DNA of 64,000 nt from Margaritifera margaritifera (GCA_029931535.1 JAQPZY010001037.1:722001-786000), one strand, 5' to 3'. Positions 1-11,594 are shown, numbered from the stretch's first letter. Program-made: numbers and translations. The notes: generated from the sequence alone by a model not told the origin.

Positions 1-275
1 GAAAAGAGGAATTTGCATACTGGTATGTGCATATAGCCAAGTGTTAAATTCCGCTTTCTTAGAAAACTTTTGACCTTGTTGCATACATTGTAAGGAAATG
101 AGCGCATGGCCGAGTGTGAATGTATAATTATTCTTTCGTGTATATAGCTTGGATATCTTAATATATATGCAGTGGGTGCGTGGATTTAGCCGAGTGTCAA
201 ATTTCGCTTGCCTAGCAAGCAAATTCTCGTGCACCTCGAATCCATACATTCGCCCTTCCTCATTGCCTTTTTGGG
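1..275 (+). repeat. Degenerate class II tRNA-like repeat units
   Basis: Two related stretches repeat the order GCCRAGTGT-TAAAT/CAAAT-TTCGC followed by a short stem and then a CATACATTG/CATACATTCG ending (about 35-95 and 185-252). A third GCATGGCCGAGTG occurs at about 106-118. GGCCGAGTGG is the usual D-arm/box A sequence of class II tRNAs (Leu/Ser), and CCTCGAATCC near 234-243 resembles box B. They look like decayed tRNA-derived repeats, not functional tRNAs, because acceptor stems do not pair by eye. Confidence 0.4.
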
Positions 276-372
276 TGTGTGACCGCATGACCGTGTGGGT
301 TAGGGCGCTGGTTCAAGAGAGATAGGCGACAGGTGTCGTTTCAAGCAATTCAGTTTCGACTCCCGCCTGGAA
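276..372 (+). repeat. tRNA-Leu-like pseudogene or SINE head
   Basis: The segment reads like a class II tRNA: a D-arm region GCATGACCGTGTGGGTTAGG, an anticodon-arm region containing TTCAAGA (CAA anticodon position), a long variable-arm-like hairpin GCGAC-aggt-GTCG, and a box B-like GTTTCGACTCCC near 353-363. It is followed at 482-518 by a C run and a poly-A run, which could be the tail of a tRNA-derived retroelement. A clean acceptor stem is not visible, so it is called a tRNA-derived repeat. Confidence 0.45.
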
Positions 373-481
373 CAAATAATAACTTTCTAGCATGTTTGAT
401 TACATTTGTGTCATTATCTATATACGCAAACGTGTTATGTGTTAACTTAATCAACAAGTTAGATCAGTATTTTCATAAGTG

Positions 482-518
482 CCCCCCCCCAAAAAAAAAA
501 AAAAAAAAAAAAAAAAAA
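482..518. repeat. C9-A28 homopolymer tract
   Basis: Nine C followed by an uninterrupted run of about 28 A. It may be the tail of the tRNA-like element just upstream. Such a run is prone to assembly and polymerase length error. Confidence 0.9.
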
Positions 519-519
519 C

Positions 520-1595
520 AGTACAAGGTAAGCGCGAAACGAGTGCCCAGGTTTCAGAGTATGTAAAATTGAACTTTCTATTTGCAACTAATGTCCTGAC
601 AGTGAGTTGACATTAAGAGGCATTGTTACCGCTTGAAATAAGCTGTGCCATTTGCTGAATGACGTCATGATAAGAACATTAACTCGAGTTGTGTTTGTAC
701 GCTTATTATACCAAGTTTCAATTGGATGTTTTTAATAATGTAATTTTAATGGTATTTTATCGCAGACTTCACTTCATAAATTTATCAATCAAAATTCAAG
801 ATTTGATCATTCGGCTATATGCGGGACTCTACATTGGTCCTTATAGCTTCAAGTTTTACGTATATACAATAACTGAGCTTTTATGTTTATGAAGACATGC
901 GTGTCACATTATAACAAAAGAAAATCCATCCTCCGAATTTTCGAAGCATTATAATCCCTAAAACTGAAATTACTAAAATGAGAAGTGTTTTTACATGGGA
1001 TTGGGGATAAGGTCAGAGGAAACGGAATCTTTTAACCTACCGCATACAGAATTCTTCCTCATATGCTAAAGTTGAAGATAAAACGTGGGACAGACAACGA
1101 CAATCTATCCAGCAACCAAAAATCAGACATGTGGTCAAAATGTTAGAGTTATCACGCCCATGGAAATGGATGTTGGTAACGATCAAAGAGTAAGACAGCT
1201 GTATAACCTGAACTCTTTCGAAGGCCTAACAACCTGGAGTCGCACACAATGTCTGAGGTAATGATTAGAATGTACAGGATTAGAATCTGTGAGACGGCGT
1301 AAATGAATACAAGAGCAATAAAAGTCTAGTTTACTGAATTATTGATGCTTAAATTCTTATAGCCTATATAATACAAGGAAAGTGTCACAAAATATGTGAT
1401 TAGATTAGTATTTTCAAAATATATCGTGACATAGTGAATAAATAAAATATCTACAATATTCCTTTGTATATGTAGCAAGGCTTTCTATACTTATCTCTTT
1501 TATAGCATTTCTCGTTAAGTAACCTTACAAATTTTGAGAATATATAATTAATGCCAGGGTCAAATTTATTTATTTTTATGGGCGGAATTCTCTTG
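520..1595. other. No recognisable feature
   Basis: AT-rich sequence with only a short ORF (689-892) that has no recognisable motif. No repeat with another part of the window was noticed. Confidence 0.5.
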
Positions 1596-1599
1596 GAGT

Positions 1600-1811
1600 G
1601 AAGAGACAGTCTGGGGGTTCGCCAACTTTTTAGTTTCTGTCGATCTGAGTATGATCCTCTGCTAAGCATTGGCTGGAGCGTTGATGTCGCACGTCTACAA
1701 ACAAGGCCGGCTAAAACGTCCGAAAAAGGACTACTCCCGTTCAACCAGACTCTTGCGTGCCTTCGTGAAATATTCGCCAAGCGAGAGTCAGGTAAACGTC
1801 TGCACAAGTGA
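1600..1811 (+). other. GC-richer ORF island, unidentified
   Basis: A local rise in GC coincides with an uninterrupted plus-strand frame of about 70 codons ending in TGA at 1809-1811, without an obvious ATG. An open frame also exists on the minus strand over 1451-1807. Both translations have protein-like composition and neither is recognised. It may be an exon fragment of a gene or of a transposon. It lies directly before the 39/28-bp array. The coding strand cannot be decided by eye. Confidence 0.25.
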
Positions 1812-1834
1812 TTATTTCCGATAGGTGTCGCTCA

Positions 1835-2660
1835 TTTTTATCTGCATCAAAAATGCATTGTCCATAAAATAAAGTAAAGTTTTATCTGCAACAAAAATAA
1901 AGTAAAGTTTTATCTGCATCAAAAATGCATTGTCCATAAAGTAAAGTTTTATCTGCATCAAAAATGCATTGTCCATAAAGTAAAGTTTTATCTGCATCAA
2001 AAATAAAGTAAAGTTTTATCTGCATCAAAAATGCATTGTCCATAAAATAGTTTTATCTGCATCAAAAATAAAGTAAAGTTTTATCTGCATCAAAAATGCA
2101 TTGTCCATAAAGTAAAGTTTTATCTGCATCAAAAATGAAGTAAAGTTTTATCTGCATCAAAAATGTATTGTCCATAAAGTAAAGTTTTATCTGCATCAAA
2201 AATGTATTGTCCATAAAGTAAAGTTTTATCTGCATCAAAAATGTATTGTCCATAAAGTAAAGTTTTATCTGCATCAAAAATGCATTGTCCATAAAGTAAA
2301 GTTTTATCAGCATCAAAAATAAAGTAAAGTTTTATCTGCATCAAAAATGTATTGTCCTTAAAGTAAAGTTTTATCTGCATCAAAAATGCATTGTCCATAA
2401 AGTAAAGTTTTATCTGCATCAAAAATAAAGTAAAGTTTTATCTGCATCAAAAATGCATTGTCCATAAAGTAAAGTTTTATCTGCATCAAAAATGAAGTAA
2501 AGTTTTATCTGCATCAAAAATGTATTGTCCATAAAGTAAAGTTTTATCTGCATCAAAAATGCATTGTCCATAAAGTAAAGTTTTATCTGCATCAAAAATG
2601 CATTGTCCATAAAGTAAAGTTTTATCTGCATTAAAAATGCATTGTCCATAAAGTAAAGTT
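1835..2660. repeat. Two-length tandem array (39-bp and 28-bp units)
   Basis: A head-to-tail array built on AAAGTAAAGTTTTATCTGCA followed by TCAAAAATGCATTGTCCAT (39 bp). It is interspersed with shortened units that stop at TCAAAAAT (28 bp) before the next AAAGTAAAG. Point variants (GTATTG for GCATTG, ATGAAG for ATAAAG) are shared by groups of neighbouring units, which implies block duplication. The minus-strand ORFs here are translations of the array and are not treated as genes. Confidence 0.95.
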
Positions 2661-3572
2661 CATCAGCACAATTTGCGATAAATGTAAACGTATTTATTAT
2701 GTACTTTAGAGGAGATAACATTTCTTTCCATGCTGAAGCGAAAACCTATTTTACATACACCCGCACAGACACAGACAGACACACACACATATATAAACTC
2801 AAATAGAAAATGTGTGCATTTTGAAGGTCCAAGTCTATCCTAACTAATAGTAGCTACGAAGCGTGTCTATGTACATTAACAGTAGACCAATCAACAAACT
2901 TACCAGATGTTTTTGGTAAAGTCTCCTTCTGGGCATTTCAATCAGTAGTATAGACCCTTTAAGAGTCACACCTTTGACGTAGATCACTCTGATCCTTGAG
3001 AGAGTATGTTTGAAAGAGACCAGATTTTCGTGCAGAACCAAAACCCCTATTCCGTTACAGATTTTATGCTGTCCGTTCAAAATAGAAAGCAAAATATGAA
3101 AATTGTGCATTTTTTGCGTTCTGAATTTGTTTTAGAAATGCTCACTAACCTATCAACCAATCAGCGTCTCTACCAGATTTTCTATAAGACCTGTTTTCAG
3201 CGTTGCAATCATTTCTTAAAACCCTTACCAATCTATAGCTCGGAGAAGATCTATCGCAGTCGCGTAAGAGTCTGACTGAAAAAAATTATGCTACGAAAGT
3301 GAAGCATGTTCCACATCTGTGTAGCGCCAATATACAAAACTAGCTGGATAACGTGGTATAAGCGGTAGCTGTTGTCATCATGAGCTGCATATACCTGCGA
3401 AAGGAAGACATCATTATTTTTGTCCACAAGTTCTGAAAATGGCTATTTCCCTTGTACTATTTTCGAAGTAGACCAATCGGAAAACCGCTCAGCCATTTCC
3501 CTCGGACCTAAAAAAAGCCCAATCAGTGCACGTTCAATTCAGAACAATTTCCAGGAAACATAATTGTCATAC
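2661..3572. repeat. Short CA tract and paired diverged repeats
   Basis: A CA-rich stretch lies at about 2757-2791. Two diverged copies of a roughly 75-bp motif beginning ACCAATCA and containing TACCAGAT occur at about 2884-2965 and 3156-3232; a further ACCAATCGG lies at about 3474. Short ORFs on both strands (2844-3110, 3006-3275) cross these repeats and are not recognised. Confidence 0.4.
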
Positions 3573-3736
3573 CTGCTGCTATAGTAACAAATTGCGCCAC
3601 TCCTTTAATGGAAGCCACCCATACTTCCGGCAAACATTTTTCATCGGTTTGACATGCAGCATATCGCTGATCCCTATGAGGGTCTCTTGCGGATTTACGG
3701 AAAGGACAGGTGACGTTACGATCAGAGTAGACATGG
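3573..3736 (-). CDS. Candidate internal exon, unidentified
   Basis: On the minus strand an open frame of about 54 codons is bracketed by a plausible acceptor (ATTATTCAG then CCATG) and a strong donor (GCAG then GTATGA). The frame contains three Cys and no stop between these sites. An alternative frame with a true ATG (3579-3734, 51 codons) fits inside the same interval, so the reading frame is uncertain. No family is recognised. No flanking exons were identified. It may be a chance ORF. Confidence 0.2.
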
Positions 3737-3864
3737 CTGAATAATGAAGTAGTCAATATTTACTTGGTTAGGGTGATGATAGTGCAGTTTTAAACCCTAT
3801 TGTATAAATGATAAAACTTCGAGCCTCCCCATATCTGCCATTCTCCGAAAGGGAAAAATTTTGT

Positions 3865-4520
3865 TCACGGTCTGTTTGGTATTGGTATTAAACCGAATGG
3901 TTTAAACCCTTTGGTTGCTGCAAATGTGATCGAAAAGGTAATATTTCCTTCAATGTTTTATGGTAGTGAATTATGGTGTAATATTTCACAAATTGACCCC
4001 TCTTCATTGGAATAAACTCGGAGGTAGTTTGCCAAACATTTACAAGGTATCCCAACACATACAAGATCAGACGTTGCTCTTGGAATGCTAGGTGGGACAT
4101 CAGCGCAGTCCGAAATTGATGGGAGAAAATTGATGTTTTTGCAAAGATTGCGTTTGATGCGTAATGATGTACATACAAAACGTGTGTTTAACGTTGCTTT
4201 ATTTCACTTCATTTTGAGCAAATGCAAGACAAGCTACTGGTGAATTTCAAATCTCTATGACAATTTAAAGAAGTTTGATTTGCTTGAGTATCTAACTGAT
4301 TATTTGCAGCATTCCGTGTACTTTTTCAAATAATATCAAATTACAGAGAGCGTAGCTAGTGAAACGATCTCTTACGCCAACGTGTATATCAATATATCGA
4401 TTTTCCAGTGTATGCTTTTAAACATCCCGTTAACCGCAAGATTTGTCCAGAAATCAGAACAGAGTTGAGCTTTGGAAAAAAGTCCAAGCAGATTGATTTC
4501 GATCTGTTCTCTTTAGCAGA
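3865..4520 (+). pseudogene. LINE reverse transcriptase C-terminal fragment
   Basis: The translation follows the C-terminal half of a LINE ORF2. A stretch with NPLVAANVIEKV and FYGSELW corresponds to the palm/thumb region typical of non-LTR reverse transcriptases, where NPL..(15-20 residues)..LYG.E is common. A QGIP/RSDVALGMLG stretch and a connecting region follow. Stops break the frame at several places (for example after SSLE near 4016), so it is inactive. The same NP..(Y/F)YG.E pattern occurs at 32.3 kb, which suggests one LINE family with several copies here. The N-terminal RT domain and endonuclease are not present. Confidence 0.7.
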
Positions 4521-4544
4521 ACAAATGTGCAAAATAGTTTTTTT

Positions 4545-4572
4545 TTTAAACAACATACCCCCCCCCCCCCCC
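4545..4572. repeat. T10 and C14 homopolymer pair
   Basis: A T run near 4539-4548 is followed by a C run near 4559-4572. ORFs on both strands in this place are homopolymer translations. Confidence 0.85.
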
Positions 4573-4664
4573 AGTAAAATACTTGGAGTAATCGAACAAT
4601 ATTTTTAAAAATACAAACCTGGAGATTATTTGGAAAAAATAAAGACATACACCGTGCAAAAGTA

Positions 4665-4725
4665 TATTGGTTTCCTTAGGAGTTTCCTATAGTTTCCTTG
4701 GGAGTTTCCGATAGTTTCCTTTGCT
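4665..4725. repeat. Short AGTTTCC tandem repeat
   Basis: Four to five repeats of a roughly 15-bp unit around AGTTTCCTATAGTTTCCTT. No function is suggested. Confidence 0.6.
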
Positions 4726-5100
4726 AAAAACCCCTCATGTGTCGTATTGATCCACATCTCCATGGCGTGACGCGCAATGCAAGTCAGTGACATCACGAGA
4801 AGTCAAGTCATCCTTGTTTGTGATCTAAAAACGTAAATATGTCCTTTTGAACATAATTGAAATCAACAAAATAAAAAATATAAGTTTGTACGCTACTCTC
4901 CAGTCAATAAATCAGACAAAAAGTGGCCATTGCATTGACATTTTTTAGTTTCTTAAACCTGAATGGGAACCGGGAAAGTTTTGCGATGTCAAGCTCATAG
5001 ATACTCGGTGCAGACTCCACGAGGGCTCTCAACATTACCACGAACAATTATATCATCCTTAGCTGAACGTGTGTTTTGTCTATGCTTCTATGCTTCTGTG
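4726..5100. other. No recognisable feature
   Basis: AT-rich, with no motif or repeat recognised up to the GT/GA microsatellite. Confidence 0.5.
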
Positions 5101-5106
5101 TGTCTA

Positions 5107-5187
<81 letters not shown>
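5107..5187. repeat. Compound (GT)n(GA)n microsatellite
   Basis: A GT tract (about 5107-5128) runs directly into a GA tract (about 5128-5187). The overlapping Arg-Glu and Leu-Ser ORFs are simple-repeat artefacts. Confidence 0.95.
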
Positions 5188-5190
<3 letters not shown>

Positions 5191-5556
5191 ACACTGGTGC
5201 TTGAGTGGGAGTGACCAATTGAAGTTGCCAGACAGACTAGAAACACCAGCTTCACTGTTTCACTGAGGTTTAAATCGTGTTGTGTTTGAGGACTAAACAA
5301 GACTAAGCTTCATTTCCGTATATCCACTTTGCTCCACGATTTCCTCGAGCAGTGTAAAATTCGAACAATAATATTGCTAGAGAATCATGTAACTAGATGG
5401 AACTTTTTTACAACTCTAAACATCTGAATCTCTTGTTTTTCGATTGACATGAAGGACTAATCTATTATAATAAAGGGGTGGTACTGCTCGCAATGTTATT
5501 TCAAGTCAAATCAAAACTCGTACGTGACTTACGAAAACCAACCCACCCACCCCGCC

Positions 5557-5580
5557 AAAAAAAAAAAAAAAAAAAAAAAA
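5557..5580. repeat. Poly-A tract
   Basis: A run of 24 A preceded by a C-rich stretch, similar in order to 482-518. No associated element was recognised. Confidence 0.9.
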
Positions 5581-5796
5581 CAGATTTAAAGTAAAAAAAC
5601 GAAAAAAACAAGCATCTCTAGTTACGAATTTCAGCACGTCGTAACCCTGTCTAACTTCAGTGACAACGATTAGAAATTCTCTCTCTCTCTTAAAGAACAC
5701 AGCTCTGAAAAGGACAGCTTATTCCATTGCAGGTGGGAAGCATCAGGTTTATACAAGATTTATTCTTACAAATGCACATACGTTACACATTAAGAT

Positions 5797-5919
<123 letters not shown>

Positions 5920-6039
5920 TTAGAAGTACCATTTTAGCGGTATCATACTTCCAAAGCAATAACTTGGAAGAAGATTTAGGAAAACAATTTTGACTTTTTT
6001 AAATTTTTAAAAGTAAAATATTTAGAAATTATGCTATAG

Positions 6040-6545
6040 TTGAATTCATGAAGGCCAGGGCCTGCATGTAGAACCCATAGTCAAAGCATTGGTGTCAAAT
6101 ATGTGACTTTGACACCAAGGTAAAAAAATTGGTTAGCATGCATATCGCCGAATGAATTGTCTAAGCTTCATAATGATTCATGCATGAACAAAATCCATGA
6201 AGGGGTTTGGGAAAATATCAAGAAATGAACAAAATTTAACCCAAACCTTAACGCAAATTTTCTATGACTAACCTTGACCCCAAGATCAAAGTGGCTCGAG
6301 CACGTGTCGCAGAATTAATTGTCTTGGTTTGATAATGATACATTCGACGTATGAAGAAAATCCATCAAAGGGGTTAGGAAAAATAAACTAATTTTCTAAA
6401 ACTGTGATTCATGACAGATATCAAGAGGTTTAGGAAGCATATGCCATTGAAAAAGTTTAATCAGAACCTTAAAAAAACCTGTTGACGACACCTCCATAGC
6501 CGTTGCCGTTGTATCCGTCCGTAAAGTGACTGCTCATAATAATAA
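6040..6545. repeat. Diverged ~175-bp tandem repeat
   Basis: Two successive units share, in order: TTGACMCCAAG, a GCATATCGC/GTGTCGC segment, GAATTAATTGTCT-like and CATAATGAT-like blocks, AAAATCCATSAAAGGGGTT, and GGAAAA. The first unit begins near 6110 and the second near 6284. The TTGACCCCAAG and GCCGTTGCCGTTG (near 6499) phrasing recalls dispersed bivalve repeats, from memory only. Confidence 0.55.
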
Positions 6546-8436
6546 AAATACTACAACTAATCAACAGTAAATAACAATTGTGCAGTAACTTGTTCCGTGC
6601 GGCAACATGCGTAGACCCTCTTCTTTTGGACATAAACTTACAAAAAACACATTCATATCCGGGTTATTGTGGAAACTTTCTTTGCTTTCGTCTTTCTTAT
6701 TCCTTAGAAAAGTACCATAGTGGACGCGAGTGAAAGAGTGAAATATTGCATGAAACGTGAAATCAATCCAAATGAAAGTTTTTCTCTCTTTCACGGTTAT
6801 AATTGGATACAGATTGGAAGATCTATGCTATGAATGAACAAACATGAAATTATGTTGAATGATGTCTCACTTGCTTCACTTGTACAGTACATAATCCAAA
6901 AACTTGGTATAGCCCGTTTAGCAAGAACAGTAGGTCATTACAACCACACTTTATCTTGAATGGGTGCTAACATAAGTGATAAATGTGAATATACACACGA
7001 AACTGCATGACATGTGGAACAGTGTAGAGGAAACTGAGCTACAAGCGATAAAGCGTATCTGGCGTACTTTGCCAAAGCAATTTATGATCGGTGTATATAT
7101 ACAAGCACAATATGAGAGAGAACTTTACAGCGTAAACTTTCACACGGTAACACATTGAATGACCCCACGATCCCATTACACAGCAAACGACTTGCTTAAT
7201 CTATTCCTCTAAAAATAGCGAATCATAACTGCTTCACTTCTTTGAGAATATATTAATGTACATTAGAACGATTTCATCCCATCGGCGACAGCAGTAAATA
7301 GTCTTTTATTACCACATAAACTAACGCGAAAGCACTTTGAAGTCTACCCGCTATATGCGCCCCAGACTACACATTGACGCGTCGAGTGACCATATTACTC
7401 GTAGTCATTCTCTATCTTTCACTCTGCATGCAAAAAATGCAGCAGGGGGACATGCTATTATCTGATCTTTGATAAAAATAGATTTGTATCGTGTACACAG
7501 CTGATTTACTTTCTGAGAGACGGCTACACCATACTCTCTTTTAACGTAACTGTATCTTGAAACAAAAAGTGCGTAAGACAGTCCTGTATTGTCGGACAAA
7601 CCATTCTATTTACAACGTACCTGCTGGGTACACCATTCTGCTATTATCTAACCTTTCTTTATGAAACTGAGAAAGACAGTCCAACAAGGAAGTACTCTTT
7701 GACTTTAGGAATAAAAAACAGTCCCAAAATACCTGTATGATACCTGTATGTAAATAACAATCTAATAAAGAGAACAGTCTAACCTCCTCTAATGATATCA
7801 CAATAAAGTTCATAGTCTGGTTCATTGTCCCTCGTTTTTGATTGGATATTAATATGTAATTGAAGAATTAAGGTAGGATCCAATCAACGTGCTCATGTAC
7901 TATTACGCGGAGATGATGGACTAAGATTTATATGACCCCGGGTCAAAACAGCCTTATGTCAGTAATATATTCATAATGAGTATGAGCTGTGGGGAGCGTG
8001 TACTTAAATAAGTCAGCCTGCAAGTGCTTTTATGAGGAAAATTCAAGGTATGCCAAAGAGGATAACTTTATTTCTTGATTAGAATCAACAGTGTTAACAG
8101 TTCCGGAAATATGCACATAAGAAACCACTGGGTGATAAGCTTACTTTGGAAAAAATAAATACATTTTCAATATGTTTGCAAAGCTCTTGCGAAAATGACG
8201 TTTTTAAAGGTCCTCACAAGACATAGATATTGCTTTGATTACTTTAGTTTTTCACTAGTATCAGGAACATACATTTTTCAAAGGACTGTCCTCTTTTAAC
8301 GACACATTACAAAATAAATGTAAAGCGCTGCAATCTTTAATTTCAAAACATGAGTAAAACGTTTTGTTGTAGATCATGCAATAATATTTCTTTTGATGAC
8401 CACAGCAAAGAGAATCTTTATTGATATTTTAAATTA

Positions 8437-8437
<1 letters not shown>
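6546..8437. other. No recognisable feature
   Basis: Several short ORFs (6561-6794, 7405-7599, 7610-7825 minus; 6976-7158 plus) have no recognisable motifs. A CTATTATCT...GACAGTCC pattern occurs twice (about 7455-7585 and 7638-7683), which suggests another decayed tandem pair. Confidence 0.45.
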
Positions 8438-8512
<75 letters not shown>

Positions 8513-8522
8513 CATACATACA
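8438..8522. repeat. (AT)n then (ACAT)n microsatellite
   Basis: A long AT tract ends in four ACAT repeats. Confidence 0.95.
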
Positions 8523-9707
8523 TATTTGCAAATGAAACATACGGACGACTTAGTAGGTTATACGATGGTGAAACGTTCTAAACACATAAAACTTTCTCAT
8601 TTTTTAAAGGCAGAACATTGTTTCAATTGATTTACAACTAACCGTTGGAAGGTTTACCAAATTGCAACCCAAATAATTGAAGTGTGAAATTATAAAACTG
8701 ATACGTCATGAAAAGTAAACATTCAAAAGATTTGTATCTTACAAAAAGTACATATACTTTCTGAGCTATTCCAATTAAAGAAAACAAATCAAAATTTATG
8801 ATCTCTCGCGGTATTTTTCTTTGTCTCTTCGAAATTGTGCGTGTCCCCTAGATTTTGGATCAGGGGGACATACTGTCCCTTGCCCATGGAATCCAAAGTG
8901 AAACACTGTCTACGAGAAAAACAATGATGACAGATGACATCTACTCACCGAGTCAACCCCAATCTTCACTTCCATTTAGGTAATATGGCTCTGCAGAACT
9001 GCAAGAACTACTTACTTCCAAAACTGAAATACTTGACAATGTGCAAATACTATTCAAACACTATTCACCTCTGAAACTGCAGAGTTTGACAATAGAAGTG
9101 CTCCTATGAGAATGAGCAATTTTACGTTTTACACAAACATATGTTAAGGCGTTTTTATGAATAATTTTACTTCGTTGAAATTACTATTAAGACAATTATT
9201 ATATTAGATTGACTTTAGCAAGTCATCACAACAAACAAAGTAAAGGGATCAAGTGTGTGGAACTATTTTGTTGGACTCTTAACATACATATGTGCTGCCG
9301 AGCTAGACGGCTTAGGGTAAAATACAAAATGGTATAGAGTGAATCACCAGATAGCATAGAAGCATACTTAGCATCTATGGTGCAGAGTCAGACAACTCCT
9401 GCAACTCTCTAGGTATTCATAAGCCATATCAAACGAGTTCTTTCCCTCGACTCAGAACCAAACACGAATGTTGTTTTGTATTTATTACTTACCCCCTCTT
9501 TTACGCTTCCTAAATATATTTAGCTTTACAATCTGCTTGAAATTCAAAACGATTTGGGAATTATACAATTTCTATTCTGTGTGTTTAAGAATATCGACAC
9601 ACGAGCGTCAGAGAAAGCACCTAAATAGTTGTAATCTGAGTGTGCAATATTCTAAGCCAGATAAACCATGTAGGAATAAGTGGGTATGTAACAAACACAA
9701 ATTATTA
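8523..9707. other. No recognisable feature
   Basis: AT-rich sequence without splice-bounded coding frames, except an unrecognised ORF at 9468-9746 that runs into the segmental duplication. Confidence 0.45.
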
Positions 9708-10207
9708 TATGGGTATATACATCTAAATAACGAGGGAGTCATCTGATAAAGGCCTGATATCCACCGCAGATCCGGGAGCAAATTATTAAGTGTGTCTACC
9801 TTATATCCTGTATTACTGTTGACAAATTATATTGTTCACAAGATATGTTAATATCGATTATCGAATTTTTTAGGGGCAAGGCGAAAAAAATGAGCGTTCT
9901 CGCAAAGAGCTAATGTTTTAGTTATATTTGACAAATATCCTCAAAGTTGAGAATTGTTCTGCTCACATTTGACAGCAACAATTCCAGTTTTCCTTCCCAT
10001 CACCCCTCGTTACAAATAAGTCCCAAAGTAGATGATATAAAGAAATAAACCTAACAACAAATTCATTATGTATGATTGGCGGATTTATCTCGTTCGCTTG
10101 TACATTTTAAGCCAAGATATTTCGAAGTATAATACTCCAGGTAAGGCATTTTACACATTTTAATCTTGTTCTGATCTTTGAAACTGAGGCAAAAATAGGA
10201 ATATATA

Positions 10208-10600
10208 CACAGATTATTTACACAATATTATTTCCATTTGACATATTAATTTATACAGTCCTCGTAGAAATTTGTTTTAAAAATATTCAGTCGAAGTCGC
10301 TCGCAGAAGCTAGACGTTGCTTTCAAAAGCAAAAAATGGAGAAAATGTTTACAAAATGCATATCTACCCGAGAAGCCACACCAGTACCAACATAAAACTT
10401 TACACAGATTATTTACACAATATTATTTCCATTTGACATAATAATTTTAAGAGTCTTCATGGAAATTGAAAAATAAAATATTCAGTCAAAGTCGTTCATG
10501 GAAGCTAGATGTTGGCTTTCAAAAAACAAAGACAAAAACAAAAATGGAGAAAAGTACAGAAAAAGCCACAACAGTAACAAATTAAAATTTTACAACGATT
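10208..10600. repeat. Tandem pair, ~195-bp period
   Basis: The block beginning CACAGATTATTTACACAATA and running through ATATTCAGTC, GAAGCTAGA and AAAATGGAGAAAA to AAGCCACA occurs at 10208 and again at 10403, with scattered differences. The paralogous region near 31.57-31.75 kb has only one copy. Confidence 0.8.
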
Positions 10601-10796
10601 TATGATTTTACGTAAATAAACTCTGATAATTTGCTTCTCTGCTGACTTTGTTCCCTGCAAGAAAACTCAAGTAAAGCAAATTGTAAACTTTCATATATCT
10701 GGATCATAAATTAGATATTTTATTTCTAACTTCTGAAGCGGAGGATGTGCACCATTTTTATGGTACTCAATTGTGTGTTGCCTGCCGCCATGTTAC

Positions 10797-11165
10797 TTTT
10801 TACACCCCTCTTACCAGTCACATAATCTGGTTATGAACTTGCTGGTATTCTTACACCCCTCTTACCAGTCACATAATCTGGTTATGAACTTGCTGGTATT
10901 CTTACACCCCTCTTACCAGTCACATAATCTGGTTATGAACTTGCTGGTATTCTTACACCCCTCTTACCAGTCACATAATCTGGTTATGAACTTGCTGGTA
11001 TTCTTACACCCCTCTTACCAGTCACATAATCTGGTTATGAACTTGCTGGTATTCTTACACCCCTCTTACCAGTCACATAATCTGGTTATGAACTTGCTGG
11101 TATTCTTACACCCCTCTTACCAGTCACATAATCTGGTTATGAACTTGCTGGTATTCTTACACCCC
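10797..11165. repeat. 51-bp minisatellite, 7 copies plus partial
   Basis: Seven units of 51 bp, apparently identical, each containing CACCCCTCTTACCAGTCACA and ending CTTGCTGGTATT, followed by a partial eighth. As the period is a multiple of three, a plus-strand frame (10773-11225) stays open and encodes a 17-residue repeat starting FLHPSYQSHN. The paralogue at about 34.67-34.73 kb has a single diverged unit, so the array grew after duplication. The ORF is probably a by-product of the period; no evidence of expression is seen. Confidence 0.95.
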
Positions 11166-11594
11166 GTTAGAATAATTTTTAACGAAAATACTGGATTTTA
11201 TATCTTGATAATTGACCAATCATAATCCTAGAATTTTGTTTATGAGGGACTAATAATTTATCTACATTCCGTGTTGGTGATTTGTATGTGGTAAGTGAAT
11301 TATTCTGATTTTGAATACATTCCATTCGGAGCTAGCTTTGGAATAAATTAACAGATTACCTTCAGATACTGTCTATCAGACAACATGGACATTTCAGTTA
11401 GACATAGCAACTTAACATATTCTAGCAAAGTTGTAATGTTAAATCTCATTGCTTGAAGTCAATAGTTTCAAATATTTGCACACATGCGCGATAGTATATA
11501 AAAATATAACGTTAGACATAAGTTTAATATCTACCATCATTCTACACACTATGTCCAAGTAAAAATATTTTGAAACACTAAAACCACGCACACT

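Noticed and set aside
1835..2660. CRISPR-like array
   Set aside because: Units are contiguous without unique spacers, and the context is a eukaryotic genome.
1812..2721. Minus-strand ORFs with LMQIKLYFMDN repeats
   Set aside because: They follow the 39/28-bp array in several overlapping frames; no frame is favoured.
10773..11225. 150-codon ORF with a 17-residue repeat as a structural protein gene
   Set aside because: The open frame follows from a 51-bp period divisible by three; there is no signal peptide or splice evidence, and the paralogue has one unit only.
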